The notes: generated by a model not told the origin, from the letters alone. Positions 1 to 10,334 are shown, numbered from the stretch's first letter. The stretch is 64,000 bases of DNA from Tepidamorphus gemmatus (GCF_004346195.1 NZ_SMAK01000004.1:124001-188000); one strand, 5' to 3'. Program-made: numbers and translations.

Positions 1-1010
<1,010 letters not shown>

Positions 1011-1014
<4 letters not shown>

Positions 1015-1709
1015 GCGGGCGGGTTCCGGTCGCGGTGATGATCTCGGGGCGTGGCAGCAACATGGCTGCCCTGATCGAGGCCAGCCGCGATCCGGCCTAT
1101 CCGGCGGAGATCGTGCTGGTCATATCCAACAAGGAAACCGCCCCCGGGCTGGAGACGGCCGCAGCGGCCGGCATCGCCACCGCCTTCATCGACTATCGCG
1201 GATCCGGCAGTCGGGCTGCCTTCGAGGAGGCCGCAAGCGCGGCAATCGAACAGGCGGGCGCCCACTATGTGTGCCTTGCCGGTTTCATGCGGTTGCTGAC
1301 GCCGGCCTTCGTCGATCGCTGGCGCGACAGGCTGATTAACATCCACCCGTCGCTGCTGCCCGCCTTCCCTGGCCTGCATACCCATGAACGGGCCCTCGAA
1401 GCCGGCGTCAGGATCGCCGGTTGCACCGTCCATTTCGTGCGCGCAGAGATGGACCATGGCCCGATCATCGCCCAGGCCGCCGTCCCAGTTCTCAGCCGCG
1501 ACACGCCGCAGACGTTGGGCGCCAGGGTGTTGGCAGCCGAACACAAGCTTTACCCGCTGGCACTCGCCCTTGTCGCCTCCGGGCGCGCACGTGTTCTGGC
1601 GGAACGAGTGCTGATCGACGATGAGCCGTGCGCGCAGGTGGTGCTTTCGGTGCCCCCCTTCCCCGCGACACTCGCCCCTGTCGGAGATGAACTCGGCAAG
1701 ACCGTTTAG
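1011..1709 (+). CDS. purN: GAR transformylase PurN
   Basis: Phosphoribosylglycinamide formyltransferase, which transfers a formyl group from 10-formyl-THF to GAR in purine synthesis. 232 residues, slightly longer than the about 212 of the E. coli enzyme. Visible motifs: N-terminal [27 protein letters not shown], the catalytic [18 protein letters not shown] (Asn and His) and [19 protein letters not shown] with the catalytic Asp. The ATG overlaps the purM stop, so both are made from one message. The extra C-terminal about 20 residues are not recognisable. Confidence 0.96.
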
Positions 1710-1749
1710 AGCTGTTCCGGCAGAAGTCGAAGCGTCCGGCGAGCCCCGG

Positions 1750-2433
1750 TCATGCGCGCCACCGTTCGTAGAAATCGAACAGATAGGCGTATTTGCGATA
1801 GATCGCGGCCTCGATCGCGGGTGTCAGGTAACCCTCGAGTGGCACCTCCCGGCGGCTGCGATTGACATGCGGGAGCTGGTAACGGGCAAGGCTGTAGGGC
1901 GCAACCGCGTCGTGCAGTTCCGGTCCCAGGTTCTCGAACCTTATCCTGCGCAGGTTGTCTGGCGCCACGCCATCACGCGTCCAGAAGCGCTCGAACTCGT
2001 CCGCAGACCGCTTGAAGAACGGGAAGATCTCGACGAACTGCGCGAAATCACGCCGCTCGAGACACTCCTGCTGTGCCTGGCTGATTCGGACCGCGTTCTT
2101 GGCGTGGCGGGCGCACATATGCTCGCAATGGGAGACTTCGAGGTCGTACGGGTCCCGGATCGCAGCGATAACGAGCTTGAAGGAGGACAGACCGATCCCG
2201 CGCAGCGCGAGCTTCTCGCGCGCGTCATGCATGTCCTCGTGCCGGGCGCCCTCGATCAGCTCCAGCCGGGCGCGCACGTCGTCGAAGGCCAGCGTCTGCA
2301 CGGCGTGATCGAAGGCACTGGCCGGCAGGTACATGTGCAGATCGCCGCGCAGATTGTTGAGCAGGAACCGCGTGATCGACATCCCGGCCATCTTCGGGAC
2401 GTGGACGAACAGGATGTCTTCGGTGAACAGCAT
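1750..2433 (-). CDS. Sulfotransferase-family protein
   Basis: 227 residues, resembling the Sulfotransfer_2 group of PAPS-dependent sulfotransferases. The N-terminal FVHVPKMAGMSITRFLLNN matches the 5'-phosphosulfate loop, usually HxPKTxGTS, but with Met replacing both Thr residues. IAAIRDPYDLEVSHCEHM fits the 3'-phosphate motif RDPxxRxxS, again loosely. The C-terminus (YRKYAYLFDFYERW) matches the usual family ending. It stands alone between the purMN pair and small unrelated genes, converging on purN with a 40-bp gap. The acceptor substrate cannot be inferred. Given the altered loop, activity is uncertain. Confidence 0.72.
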   Translation of the reverse strand: MLFTEDILFVHVPKMAGMSITRFLLNNLRGDLHMYLPASAFDHAVQTLAFDDVRARLELIEGARHEDMHDAREKLALRGIGLSSFKLVIAAIRDPYDLEVSHCEHMCARHAKNAVRISQAQQECLERRDFAQFVEIFPFFKRSADEFERFWTRDGVAPDNLRRIRFENLGPELHDAVAPYSLARYQLPHVNRSRREVPLEGYLTPAIEAAIYRKYAYLFDFYERWRA

Positions 2434-2497
2434 CGATCGCTCTGCACCCGGAGGCGGCCGCGCGCGGAACCAAGCGCGGCGGGCAGCTTGTCGTCTC

Positions 2498-2839
2498 CTA
2501 TCTGCACTCCTCGACGGCAGCGTCCCAGCGCGACTTGATTGCCGCCACCGGCTTGCGCCACTGCACGACCCTACGCATCTCGTCCTCGTTCATCTGCGGC
2601 ATGATCTTCGCGACGGTGCAGCGGCAGCCAGAGGTGATGTTGGCATACTGGCTGGCCATGCGGCTACCCTCGATCACGCAGTAGTCGATGAGCGCCAGGC
2701 GCGCCTCCTCGCCCAGCGGTAGTTGCGGCGCGGGCTGGGCCGTCGCCCCCGCACCTGCGAGTAGCCCGAGCGACACAGTCACAGCCGTGCCGAACAGCCA
2801 GAAACGCAGCAAGAACATACCCGAACCGAACCGCGACAT
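2498..2839 (-). CDS. Small secreted protein, unknown function
   Basis: 113 residues from the chosen ATG at 2839, which has GAGGGG about 9 nt upstream; the longer frame to 2941 would overlap the neighbouring oxidoreductase. A hydrophobic signal-like segment (MFLLRFWLFGTAVTVSLGLLA) ends near AGATAQPAP, suggesting Sec export. The mature part has paired cysteines (DYCVIEGSR, TSGCRCTVAK) plus a near-terminal Cys (AAVEECR), compatible with disulfides in the periplasm. It follows the oxidoreductase gene by about 50 bp on the same strand and may be co-transcribed with it. I do not recognise a family. Confidence 0.6.
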   Translation of the reverse strand: MSRFGSGMFLLRFWLFGTAVTVSLGLLAGAGATAQPAPQLPLGEEARLALIDYCVIEGSRMASQYANITSGCRCTVAKIMPQMNEDEMRRVVQWRKPVAAIKSRWDAAVEECR

Positions 2840-2888
2840 CCGGTCAAACCCCTCTTTTGCAGCGGGAAGAATTCCGACGGGATCAATA

Positions 2889-4979
2889 TCAAACCGCCCG
2901 CCGAAGCCAAACATGGTTGTCGTGGAAGGCAGCGCCGCCATAGGGCGCGACCGGATCGGCGCCGGTCAGCGTGTTGATGCCACGGCCGTCCTCGAAGGCG
3001 TCATTGGGCCAGATCCCTTCCGAGACGAGGACGCCGCGGCGAACCCCGTCGAAATGGCGGGCATGCAGGACGACCTCGCCCCGCGCGTTGCCCATCCGCA
3101 CACGTTCCCCGTCGCCGATACCGAGCGCCACCGCATCATCCGGATGGACAAGCACCTGCGGGCGCCCTTCCCGCCGCCGTGAGCCTGGCGTCTCGTTGAA
3201 GGTCGAGTTGAGAAAGCCACGCGCCGGCGAGGTCGCAAGCCGGAACGGAAACGCCTCTGTTGCCGCTTCGGTCACCGCCCAGTGGTCCGGCAGTGCCGGC
3301 ATCGAGGACCACGGCCCCATCGGGCCGTTATTGCTGGCGGCGACCCTGGTCCAGTCCGGACGGAAGCGGAACTTCCCGTCCGGATAGCCGAAGCCGTTCA
3401 GGTAGTGCGCGGTTTCGAAATCGGGCTGGAGGTCCGACCAGCGATCCGCCGCCAGCTTGTCCAACGTGCCGTACCCTGATGCCCTCAGCATCCAGTCGAT
3501 ATGCTCGCGGGCCGACATGCGGAAGCCGGGATGCTCGATGCCGAGGCGGCGGGCGAGCTCGATGTGGACGGCATGGTTCTCGCGCGCCTCGCCGGGCGCC
3601 TCGAGCAGCTTCGGGCCATAGATCAGGTACTGGTGACCGCCGCCCTTGTAGATATCGTCATGCTCCAGGAACATCGTCGCGGGCAGCACGATGTCGGCCA
3701 TGCGGGCCGTTTCGGTCATGAACTGCTCATGGACGCAGACGAACAGATCCTCCCGTGCGAAGCCGGCCTTTACCTTCTCCTGCTCGGGAGCAACCGAAAC
3801 CGGATTGGTGTTCTGGATCAGCATCGCAGTGACCGGCGGCCCGCCGCGCAGGGCATCCGCATCGCCGGTCAGCACCTGGCCGATGCGCGACTGGTCGAGC
3901 AGGCGCACCGACGGATCGCGCAGGTCGTGGCCCTCGATCATCGACTTGTCCAGCCGGTAGATCGCACCGTTGTTGTGGAAGGCGCCACCCCCCTCATACT
4001 GCCAGGCCCCGCTGACCGTCGCGATGCAGGTGGCCGCGTGCATGTTGACCGCCCCGTTGCGGCTGCGGGTGAAACCGTAGCCGAGACGGAAGAAGGTCTT
4101 GCGGTTCTCACCGACCAGACGGGCGAAAGCTTCGATCTCGGCGACCGGCAGACCGGTGATCCCTGCCGCCCACTCCGGGCTGCGCGACTTGAGATGCTGC
4201 TCGAGTTCATCGGGGCAGTCGGCGTATTTCGCGAGATAGTCGCGGTCCGCATAACCATCGCGGAACAGCACATGCATGACCGCGCAAGCCAGCGCGCCGT
4301 CTGTGCCCGGCTTCAGCAGCAGGGCCATGTCAGCCTGCCGCATGGTCTCCGTCATGTAGATGTCGATCGCGACGATCTTCGCGCCGCGCGTCTTGCGCGC
4401 CTTCGTTGCGTGGGTCATCACGTTGACCTGGGTCGCGACCGGATTGGTGCCCCAGATCACCACAACGTCGGCGAGGGCCATCTCGCGCGGATCGGGCCCG
4501 GCGAGCCGCCCGGTACCGGCGATGTAGCCGGTCCAGGCCATGTTGGTGCAGATCGTGTCGAACTGGCCGGAGTAGCGCCGCCCGTGGCGCAGGCGGTGGA
4601 TGCCGTCGCGCTGCACCAGCCCCATGGTTCCCGCGTAGTAGTAGGGCCAGACGGTCTCGGCGCCGTGGCGGCGTTCGGCAGCCAGGAATTGCTCGGCGAC
4701 GATGTCGAGCGCCTCGTCCCACGAAATCGGGGCGAATTGGCCGCTGCCCTTCGGCCCCACGCGCCGTAATGGTCTGAGCAGCCTTTCGGGATGATGAATG
4801 CGCTCGGCGTAGCGCGCGACCTTCTCGCAGATGACGCCGGCGGTGTAGGCGTTGTCCTTGGCGCCCCGCACGCGGCCTATCGTGCGGGCGTCGATCAGCT
4901 CGACCTCGAGCGCGCAGGTGGACGGGCAATCATGGGGACAGGCGGAATAGCCGATCCGGGGGGCGAGCGGCCTATTCAT
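2889..4979 (-). CDS. Molybdopterin oxidoreductase (DMSO reductase family)
   Basis: About 696 residues from the ATG at 4979, preceded by GAGGAAGGG; a longer open frame to 5129 lacks family sequence. The N-terminal CPHDCPSTC plus the Cys of GVICEKVARY form the [4Fe-4S] site typical of this family. RVRGAKDNAYTAG, WDEALDIVAEQF, ADVVVIWGTNPVATQVNV and the C-terminal molydopterin-binding stretch (QVLVHPDDAVALGIGDGERV) follow in order. The Cys of TICTNMAWTGY is in the place expected for the Mo ligand, by analogy only. No Tat signal is visible, so it is probably cytoplasmic. No partner iron-sulfur or membrane subunit adjoins it, so substrate and electron partner are unknown. Confidence 0.88.
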   Translation of the reverse strand: MNRPLAPRIGYSACPHDCPSTCALEVELIDARTIGRVRGAKDNAYTAGVICEKVARYAERIHHPERLLRPLRRVGPKGSGQFAPISWDEALDIVAEQFLAAERRHGAETVWPYYYAGTMGLVQRDGIHRLRHGRRYSGQFDTICTNMAWTGYIAGTGRLAGPDPREMALADVVVIWGTNPVATQVNVMTHATKARKTRGAKIVAIDIYMTETMRQADMALLLKPGTDGALACAVMHVLFRDGYADRDYLAKYADCPDELEQHLKSRSPEWAAGITGLPVAEIEAFARLVGENRKTFFRLGYGFTRSRNGAVNMHAATCIATVSGAWQYEGGGAFHNNGAIYRLDKSMIEGHDLRDPSVRLLDQSRIGQVLTGDADALRGGPPVTAMLIQNTNPVSVAPEQEKVKAGFAREDLFVCVHEQFMTETARMADIVLPATMFLEHDDIYKGGGHQYLIYGPKLLEAPGEARENHAVHIELARRLGIEHPGFRMSAREHIDWMLRASGYGTLDKLAADRWSDLQPDFETAHYLNGFGYPDGKFRFRPDWTRVAASNNGPMGPWSSMPALPDHWAVTEAATEAFPFRLATSPARGFLNSTFNETPGSRRREGRPQVLVHPDDAVALGIGDGERVRMGNARGEVVLHARHFDGVRRGVLVSEGIWPNDAFEDGRGINTLTGADPVAPYGGAAFHDNHVWLRRAV

Positions 4980-5197
4980 CGGGCATCCCTTCCTCGAAGG
5001 ATAACGGGCGACCGTATGCCACGACACCCGAATTGAAAAGGCTGGCGTAAGCCGCGACCTGCCCACATGTTCGTCCCGGACGGCCGCAGGCCGATCCGGG
5101 ACCAGGACAAAACCGGCAACCCGCCCCATGCGCCAAGATGCCGATTGGGCACCCGCTCCGGCCGCGATGACGCCGATTGGACGGCGGGCGGCCGCGC

Positions 5198-5620
5198 TCA
5201 GCCGACCAGTTCTTCCGGCTTGAAGACCTGGGCAATCTCCGCGGCGGCGTTCTCGGCGCTGTCGGAGCCGTGCACCGAGTTCCGCTCGATGTTCTCGGCG
5301 AACTCCCTGCGGATCGTGCCCGGCGCGGCATTCGCCGGATTGGTCGCGCCCATCACCTCGCGGTTCTTCGCCACCGCATTCTCGCCCTCGAGCACCTGCA
5401 CGACGATCGGGCCGGAGGTCATGAAGGCAACGAGATCATTGAAGAACGGACGCTCCCTATGAACGGCATAGAACGCCTCGGCTTCGGCCTTCGACCAGCG
5501 GATGCGCTTCTGGGCGATGATCCTGAGGCCGGCCTCCTCCAGCTTCGCGATGATCTTGCCGGTGATGTTGCGGGCGGTGGCGTCAGGCTTGATGATGGAC
5601 AAGGTGCGTTCGATCGCCAT
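5198..5620 (-). CDS. ndk: Nucleoside diphosphate kinase
   Basis: 140 residues, the normal length. It equilibrates NTP and NDP pools by a phospho-histidine ping-pong mechanism. Diagnostic features: [14 protein letters not shown] at the start, the [19 protein letters not shown] nucleotide-binding stretch, and the active-site His in [12 protein letters not shown]. It is a single gene with about 220 bp between its 3' end and the oxidoreductase gene start to the left. Confidence 0.98.
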   Translation of the reverse strand: MAIERTLSIIKPDATARNITGKIIAKLEEAGLRIIAQKRIRWSKAEAEAFYAVHRERPFFNDLVAFMTSGPIVVQVLEGENAVAKNREVMGATNPANAAPGTIRREFAENIERNSVHGSDSAENAAAEIAQVFKPEELVG

Positions 5621-5859
5621 GGCGGCTCGACCTTCCTTCTGTTCGTTGCTGTTGCTTGCGGGATTTCCGCCCTGGGCGGTTCGGCGGGCTTATAGCCCGC
5701 TGCGCCCGGGGCGAGCAAGCCGGACTGCCGCGTCAGCGCCGGGCGCCAGCCATGCCGCCGCCGGGCGGGACAACGAGCCCCGAACCGCGAGTCATGCTCG
5801 CAGCGCGGCCATGGCCGGTGCCGGCCCGCTCCGCGGACCTTGCGAGGATCGACATTTAT

Positions 5860-5874
5860 GTCAGTATTGCTGAC
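5860..5874. promoter_or_regulatory. Short dyad upstream of the DinB gene
   Basis: GTCAG-N5-CTGAC, an exact 5-bp inverted repeat, lies 32 nt before the ATG of the DinB-family gene in an otherwise featureless 286-bp divergent gap (5621-5906) between ndk and that gene. The location suits an operator, but a 5-bp arm can arise by chance. Confidence 0.2.
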
Positions 5875-5906
5875 CTAATCAGCGGGATCGACCTGGAGGA
5901 CACGCC

Positions 5907-6416
5907 ATGCACGCCCACTTCCGCATGATGTCGGGCTACAACGCCTGGGCCAATCAGCGGCTCTATGCTGCCGCCGCAGAGATGCCCGAGGAAGACTACC
6001 GGCGCGAATACGGAGCCTTCTTCGGGTCGGTGCACCGCACGCTGAATCATCTGCTGGGGGCCGACCGGATCTGGATGAAGCGATTCACCGGCACCGGCGA
6101 GGCGCCTGACCGGCTCGATGCGGTGCTGCACGATACCCTGCCCGCTCTGGCGGAGGCCCGCCGCGCCGAGGATGCCCGCATCATCGCCTATGTGGAAAGC
6201 CTCGACGACGCCGCCCTCGCGGGGCGCTTCCGCTATCGCACCATCTCGCGACCGACCGAGATCGAGCAGCCGCTGGCTCCAGCGTTGACGCACTTCTTCA
6301 ACCACCAGACCCACCACCGCGGTCAGGTGCACTGCCTGATGACGCAGCTTGTCGGCAAGGCACCGGAGCTCGACCTGATCTTCTTCCAGCGGGAGACCGG
6401 TGTGGGCCTCAGGTGA
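5907..6416 (+). CDS. DinB/YfiT-like four-helix protein
   Basis: 169 residues. DinB superfamily proteins are four-helix bundles with a three-histidine metal site, and many are thiol-dependent metalloenzymes or damage-inducible proteins of unknown reaction. Seen: MMSGYNAWANQRLY at the N-terminus, HRTLNHLLGADRIWMKRF containing the first His, and THFFNHQTHHRGQVHCLM containing the second and third metal His residues. The ending LDLIFFQRE is also common in this group. Transcribed alone; substrate unknown. Confidence 0.85.
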   Translation: MHAHFRMMSGYNAWANQRLYAAAAEMPEEDYRREYGAFFGSVHRTLNHLLGADRIWMKRFTGTGEAPDRLDAVLHDTLPALAEARRAEDARIIAYVESLDDAALAGRFRYRTISRPTEIEQPLAPALTHFFNHQTHHRGQVHCLMTQLVGKAPELDLIFFQRETGVGLR

Positions 6417-6438
6417 TCAGGCCCGGGCGCACCGCCGC

Positions 6439-6903
6439 TCAGCGACCCTGTGGACCGCCGGCGCCGCTTGCAATCGAGACCTTCTCGCCGCCCATGACCC
6501 TGCCGTCCGGGCCGACATAGACAAGCTGCAGAATGTCGGCCTGGTAGGGATGAGCGACGGTGAACCTGAGCCAGTTGTCCTTGCCTGTCGGCGGACATGC
6601 ACCCGGGGTGATCGACACGACGACCCGCGCCGCCCGCAGGGAATCGATGACCCGCGGATAGGGCGGTGGGTCATCGAGCCGCGCACCGGCAAGGCCCCAG
6701 CAGGTGAGCTCGGGAGGCATCAGCGCGGCAACATGGACCGGGCGGCCGCCCGTCATGCCAGCCGGATCATCGGGGCCGATCACAAAGGCATGAGTGGCCC
6801 CCCAGAATGGTGGCCCCGCCTCGACGGACCCGCCAATGACAACCCCGCCAATGACAACGGCGGCGGCCGCGACCAGGGTTCCGGTCAACCACTTCAATGA
6901 CAT
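6439..6903 (-). CDS. Small secreted protein, paralogue of the next gene
   Basis: 154 residues. An N-terminal hydrophobic stretch (LTGTLVAAAAVVIGGVVIGG) followed by SVEAGP suggests a signal peptide or anchor. Two Cys residues (LTCWG, GACPP) could form a disulfide. Its second half ends in LQLVYVGPDGRVMGGEKVSI, which aligns by eye with RIFFVNPSGRILKTENVAV in the gene at 6992-7375. It lies 88 bp downstream of that gene on the same strand. No known family recognised. Confidence 0.6.
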   Translation of the reverse strand: MSLKWLTGTLVAAAAVVIGGVVIGGSVEAGPPFWGATHAFVIGPDDPAGMTGGRPVHVAALMPPELTCWGLAGARLDDPPPYPRVIDSLRAARVVVSITPGACPPTGKDNWLRFTVAHPYQADILQLVYVGPDGRVMGGEKVSIASGAGGPQGR

Positions 6904-6991
6904 CTGCGCAAACTCCCGATGCAGGCGGCGAGACTATGCCATGACTCGCGGTGCGCCACGAGTGCGGCGACGCAGCGTCATGCGGGCACCG

Positions 6992-7375
6992 TCACTGGCT
7001 CTGGACGGCGACATTCTCGGTCTTGAGGATACGTCCGGACGGGTTGACGAAGAAGATCCGGATCATCTGATCGACGCCGGCGCCACCGACGGTGACGATA
7101 CGTCGCACGATACGCGTGTCGGTGCAACCGAGCGGATTGGGTCCGATCACGATCGTCACGGGAACAACGAAGGGTGGAACTCTCTGACCCGCCGGCGCCG
7201 CCTGATGGGCCTCCAGCGCAGCCTGGCAGGTGTCGGAGGCATGGAAATTGGCATCCAGGCGTATCGGCCCGCCATAAGGGCCGTACAGGCGGGCGAAACT
7301 GCCCGGACCTGCGGCGCTCGCAGGCGCGGCGAGGACAGCTGCCAGGACAAGGATCACAAGTGTCGCACGTCGCAT
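6992..7375 (-). CDS. Small secreted protein, unknown function
   Basis: 127 residues from the ATG at 7375, chosen because GGAAGGA sits 7-8 nt upstream and a signal peptide starts there (MRRATLVILVLAAVLAAPAS, cut likely after ASA). The mature protein has two Cys (SDTCQAAL, PLGCTDT) and a C-terminal RIFFVNPSGRILKTENVAV resembling the adjacent gene 6439-6903, so the pair probably arose by duplication. Likely periplasmic; function unknown. Confidence 0.62.
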   Translation of the reverse strand: MRRATLVILVLAAVLAAPASAAGPGSFARLYGPYGGPIRLDANFHASDTCQAALEAHQAAPAGQRVPPFVVPVTIVIGPNPLGCTDTRIVRRIVTVGGAGVDQMIRIFFVNPSGRILKTENVAVQSQ

Positions 7376-7456
7376 CTCTCGTATCCTTCCGGAAACGCAG
7401 CTCCCCACAGCCGCGGGTAACAGGACCGGCGGGATTGCCCGCCGATCCCGTCTACG

Positions 7457-8248
7457 TCAGACGAGCGCGATCAGACGACTCGGACCGCCGGTCGCTCCGA
7501 CAATTTTCGGTGATCCGACCACCAGCGTGGCGCCGACGGCCGGCAGCGCATCGAGGTTGGCGACGCATTCCATCCCCCAGCGGCCGCTCGGCAGCCAGGT
7601 GTAGTGGGTCTTGAAGTCGGGGGACCCGCCGTAATCGAGCGACAGCGTGTCGACCGCCATGCCGACAACGTTGCGGTCGCGGATCATCATGTCGGCGGCC
7701 TCGGCATGGAACCCGGGGAAGTGCAACTTTCCCTCGCTGTCGGCATTGCGGAACTTGGCGGATCCCACCAGCGGCCCCCAGCCGGAATTCATGGCGACGC
7801 AGCAGCCGTCGGGAAGCCGGCCGTGAGCGCTTTCCCAGGCTGCGATGTCGTCCGGCGTGACCTGGTAGTCGGCATTCTCGGCCGCCTTCGCCTTCACGTC
7901 GATGATGGCCAGCGGCACCACCAGCTTCTCGATCTCGATCGACGAGGCGTCGGCACCGTCAGCGGAAAAGTGGATCGGCGCGTCCATGTGGGTGCCGGTA
8001 TGCTCTACCAGATGCCAGCGGTTCATGTTGTAGCCGTCGGGGTCGAAGGTCGCCATCTTCTCGATCTCGAGCTGCGGCTCGCCGAAAAAGGTCGGAAAAT
8101 CCGGCGGCAGCGGATGCGTCAGATCTACCACCCGCTCGAAGCTGATCGGCACAGCACGGGCCGGCGCAGTGGCGAGCGGCACGGTGGCCGCCGCCGCGGC
8201 GGCCGCGCCGATCCCCTTGAAGAAGCCGCGCCGGCTCAAGCGGCGCAT
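7457..8248 (-). CDS. Tat-exported cyclase-family (kynurenine formamidase-like) protein
   Basis: 263 residues. The N-terminus MRRLSRRGFFKGIGAAAA is a twin-arginine signal, followed by APARA, so a folded protein is exported. The mature part has the cyclase/KynB fold motif HTGTHMDAPIHF (metal-binding HxGTHxDxPxHF), an opening VDLTHPLPPDFPTF and VVGMAVDTLSLDYG. Family members hydrolyse N-formylkynurenine or related amides and esters, but many are uncharacterised; an exported version is unlikely to be the housekeeping tryptophan catabolic enzyme. GTG codons at 8251 and 8254 are alternative starts, the latter 9 nt after AGGA. Confidence 0.8.
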   Translation of the reverse strand: MRRLSRRGFFKGIGAAAAAAATVPLATAPARAVPISFERVVDLTHPLPPDFPTFFGEPQLEIEKMATFDPDGYNMNRWHLVEHTGTHMDAPIHFSADGADASSIEIEKLVVPLAIIDVKAKAAENADYQVTPDDIAAWESAHGRLPDGCCVAMNSGWGPLVGSAKFRNADSEGKLHFPGFHAEAADMMIRDRNVVGMAVDTLSLDYGGSPDFKTHYTWLPSGRWGMECVANLDALPAVGATLVVGSPKIVGATGGPSRLIALV

Positions 8249-8428
8249 CACCACGTCATGGCATCCTGGAACACACATCGGACCGATCCCCTTTCTGTGC
8301 CGTGTCGGTGCTATTACCGGCGCGTGCCGATGGGGAAGGACACTACCACAGACACGATCCGCTCCATACGGATCGACCCGCGACGCGTCGCCCTTGCCGT
8401 CGTCCCCGTTGGACGGCAAAACACGCAC

Positions 8429-10321
8429 ATGCTGCAGATCACCGACCTCACCTACCGGATCGCCGGACGCACCCTGTTCGACAAGGCCTCCATCACCTTG
8501 CCGACCGGGACGCGCGCGGGCCTGGTCGGCCGTAACGGCACGGGAAAGACGACGCTCTTCGGGTTGCTGAAGGGGCAGATCTCGGCGGAATCCGGGTCGA
8601 TATCCTTGCCGGTTCGCGCGCGGATCTGCAGCGTCGAGCAGGAGGCGCCGGAAGGGCCGACCCGCCTGATCGACTTTGTGCTGTCGGCCGACACCGAACG
8701 GGCGCGACTGCTCGCAGAGGCGGAGACGACCGCCGACGGTGCGCGGATCGGCGAAATCCACGCGCGCCTCGCGGAGATCGACGCCTATTCGGCGGAGGCG
8801 CGCGCGGCGCGCATCCTGTCGGGGCTGGGCTTCGATGATGCCGCACAGAAGCGGCCGCTGCACAGCTTCTCCGGCGGCTGGCGGATGCGCGTGGCGCTCG
8901 CTGCCGTGCTGTTCACCGAGCCTGACCTGCTGCTCCTCGACGAGCCGACCAACTATCTCGACCTCGAGGGCACGCTGTGGCTCGAGACCTACCTGTCGCG
9001 CTACCCGCACACGCTGATCGTCATCAGCCACGACCGCGATCTGCTCAACACGGCCGTGGACACGATCATCCATCTCGACCAAGGCAAGCTCGTTCCCTAT
9101 CGCGGCTCGTACGACCAGTTCGAGCGGCAGCGCCGGGAGAAGCAGGTGCTGGCCGAGAAGCAGGCCCGCAAGCTTGACGAACAGCGCAGACACATGCAGG
9201 CCTTCATCGACCGCTTCCGCTACAAGGCCTCGAAGGCGCGTCAGGCGCAGAGCCGGCTGAAGGCGCTGGCAAGGCTCGAGCCGGTCGCCGCGATCATTGA
9301 CGAGCACGTGCAGCCCTTCAGGTTTCCCTCGCCGGAGAAGCCGCTCGCCTCGCCGCTGATCGTGCTGGATCGTGTCGAGGTCGGCTATGGCGGGCCGCCG
9401 GTCCTGACCCGTCTCGATCTCCGGCTCGATCATGACGACCGGATCGGCCTGCTTGGCGCCAACGGCAATGGCAAGAGCACCTTTGCCAAGCTCCTGTCGA
9501 AGCGGCTGAAGGCAAGCGGCGGCAGGATCGTCGCCGCGGAAAAGATGAAGGTCGGCTACTTCGCCCAGCACCAGCTCGACGAGGTGTCGCCCGATCTGAC
9601 GCCCTACGACCACGTCCGCCGCATCATGCCGCAGGCTGCCGAGTCCGTGGTGCGCTCCAAGGTGGCGCAGTTCGGGTTCGGGGCCGACAAGGCGGATGTG
9701 CCGGCACGCAACCTGTCGGGCGGCGAAAAGGCACGCCTGATGCTGGGGCTGGCGACGCACGATGCGCCACACCTGCTGATCCTGGACGAGCCGACCAACC
9801 ATCTCGACGTCGACGCTCGCGAGGCGCTGGTCAGGGCGCTTGCCGAATATGAAGGCGCGGTCATCCTGATCAGCCACGACCGGCACCTGATCGAGACGAC
9901 CGCCGACAGGCTGTGGCTGGTCGCGGGCGGCACCGTCAGGCCCTATGACGGAGACCTCGAGGATTACCGCCGGCTGGTCCTGTCCGGTGAGATCGACCAG
10001 CAACCCGGCAGACCACCGCGCAAGACCGCGGCGTCGGCGCCGATCGACGCCGCCGCGCGCCGGCGCAGCGCCGCGCAGCGACGCAGCGAGCTCGAACCGC
10101 TGCGCCAGCGCGTGAAATCGGCCGAGAAGGCCGTCGAAGCGTACACAAAGAAGCTCGAGGACCTGGACCGGCGGTTGGCCGACCCGACCCTTTTCGCACG
10201 CGACCCGGAGAAGGGCGCGGAACTCGCCCGGGAGCGGGCGCGGTCGGCGGCAGCCCTGGCCAGGGCGGAAGAGGAGTGGCTCGCCGCCGGCGCTGCGCTC
10301 GAGGAACTGGCCGGCGGATAG
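8429..10321 (+). CDS. ABC-F family ATPase (Uup/YheS-like)
   Basis: 630 residues with two ABC domains and no membrane segments, the hallmark of ABC-F proteins that act on ribosomes. Domain 1: Walker A GRNGTGKTT, signature FSGGWRMR, Walker B LLLLDEPTNYLDLEG. Domain 2: GANGNGKST, LSGGEKARL, LLILDEPTNHLDVDA. Between them lies a charged linker (RQRREKQVLAEKQARKLDE) and at the C-terminus a coiled coil (RRSELEPLRQRVKSAEKAVE onward), as in Uup/YheS. The ATG at 8429 begins the canonical MLQITDLTYRIAG; open frame upstream is unrelated. The exact subfamily is not certain. Confidence 0.93.
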   Translation: MLQITDLTYRIAGRTLFDKASITLPTGTRAGLVGRNGTGKTTLFGLLKGQISAESGSISLPVRARICSVEQEAPEGPTRLIDFVLSADTERARLLAEAETTADGARIGEIHARLAEIDAYSAEARAARILSGLGFDDAAQKRPLHSFSGGWRMRVALAAVLFTEPDLLLLDEPTNYLDLEGTLWLETYLSRYPHTLIVISHDRDLLNTAVDTIIHLDQGKLVPYRGSYDQFERQRREKQVLAEKQARKLDEQRRHMQAFIDRFRYKASKARQAQSRLKALARLEPVAAIIDEHVQPFRFPSPEKPLASPLIVLDRVEVGYGGPPVLTRLDLRLDHDDRIGLLGANGNGKSTFAKLLSKRLKASGGRIVAAEKMKVGYFAQHQLDEVSPDLTPYDHVRRIMPQAAESVVRSKVAQFGFGADKADVPARNLSGGEKARLMLGLATHDAPHLLILDEPTNHLDVDAREALVRALAEYEGAVILISHDRHLIETTADRLWLVAGGTVRPYDGDLEDYRRLVLSGEIDQQPGRPPRKTAASAPIDAAARRRSAAQRRSELEPLRQRVKSAEKAVEAYTKKLEDLDRRLADPTLFARDPEKGAELARERARSAAALARAEEEWLAAGAALEELAGG

Positions 10322-10334
10322 CGTGCTGGCGGGG

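Noticed and set aside
3501-4769. 422-codon open frame on the + strand
   Set aside because: Fully antisense to the molybdopterin oxidoreductase; composition is what high-GC codon bias gives in a shadow frame and no family motif is present.
7604-8428. Extended N-terminus for the ABC-F gene
   Set aside because: Antisense to the cyclase-family gene; ABC-F sequence begins at 8429.
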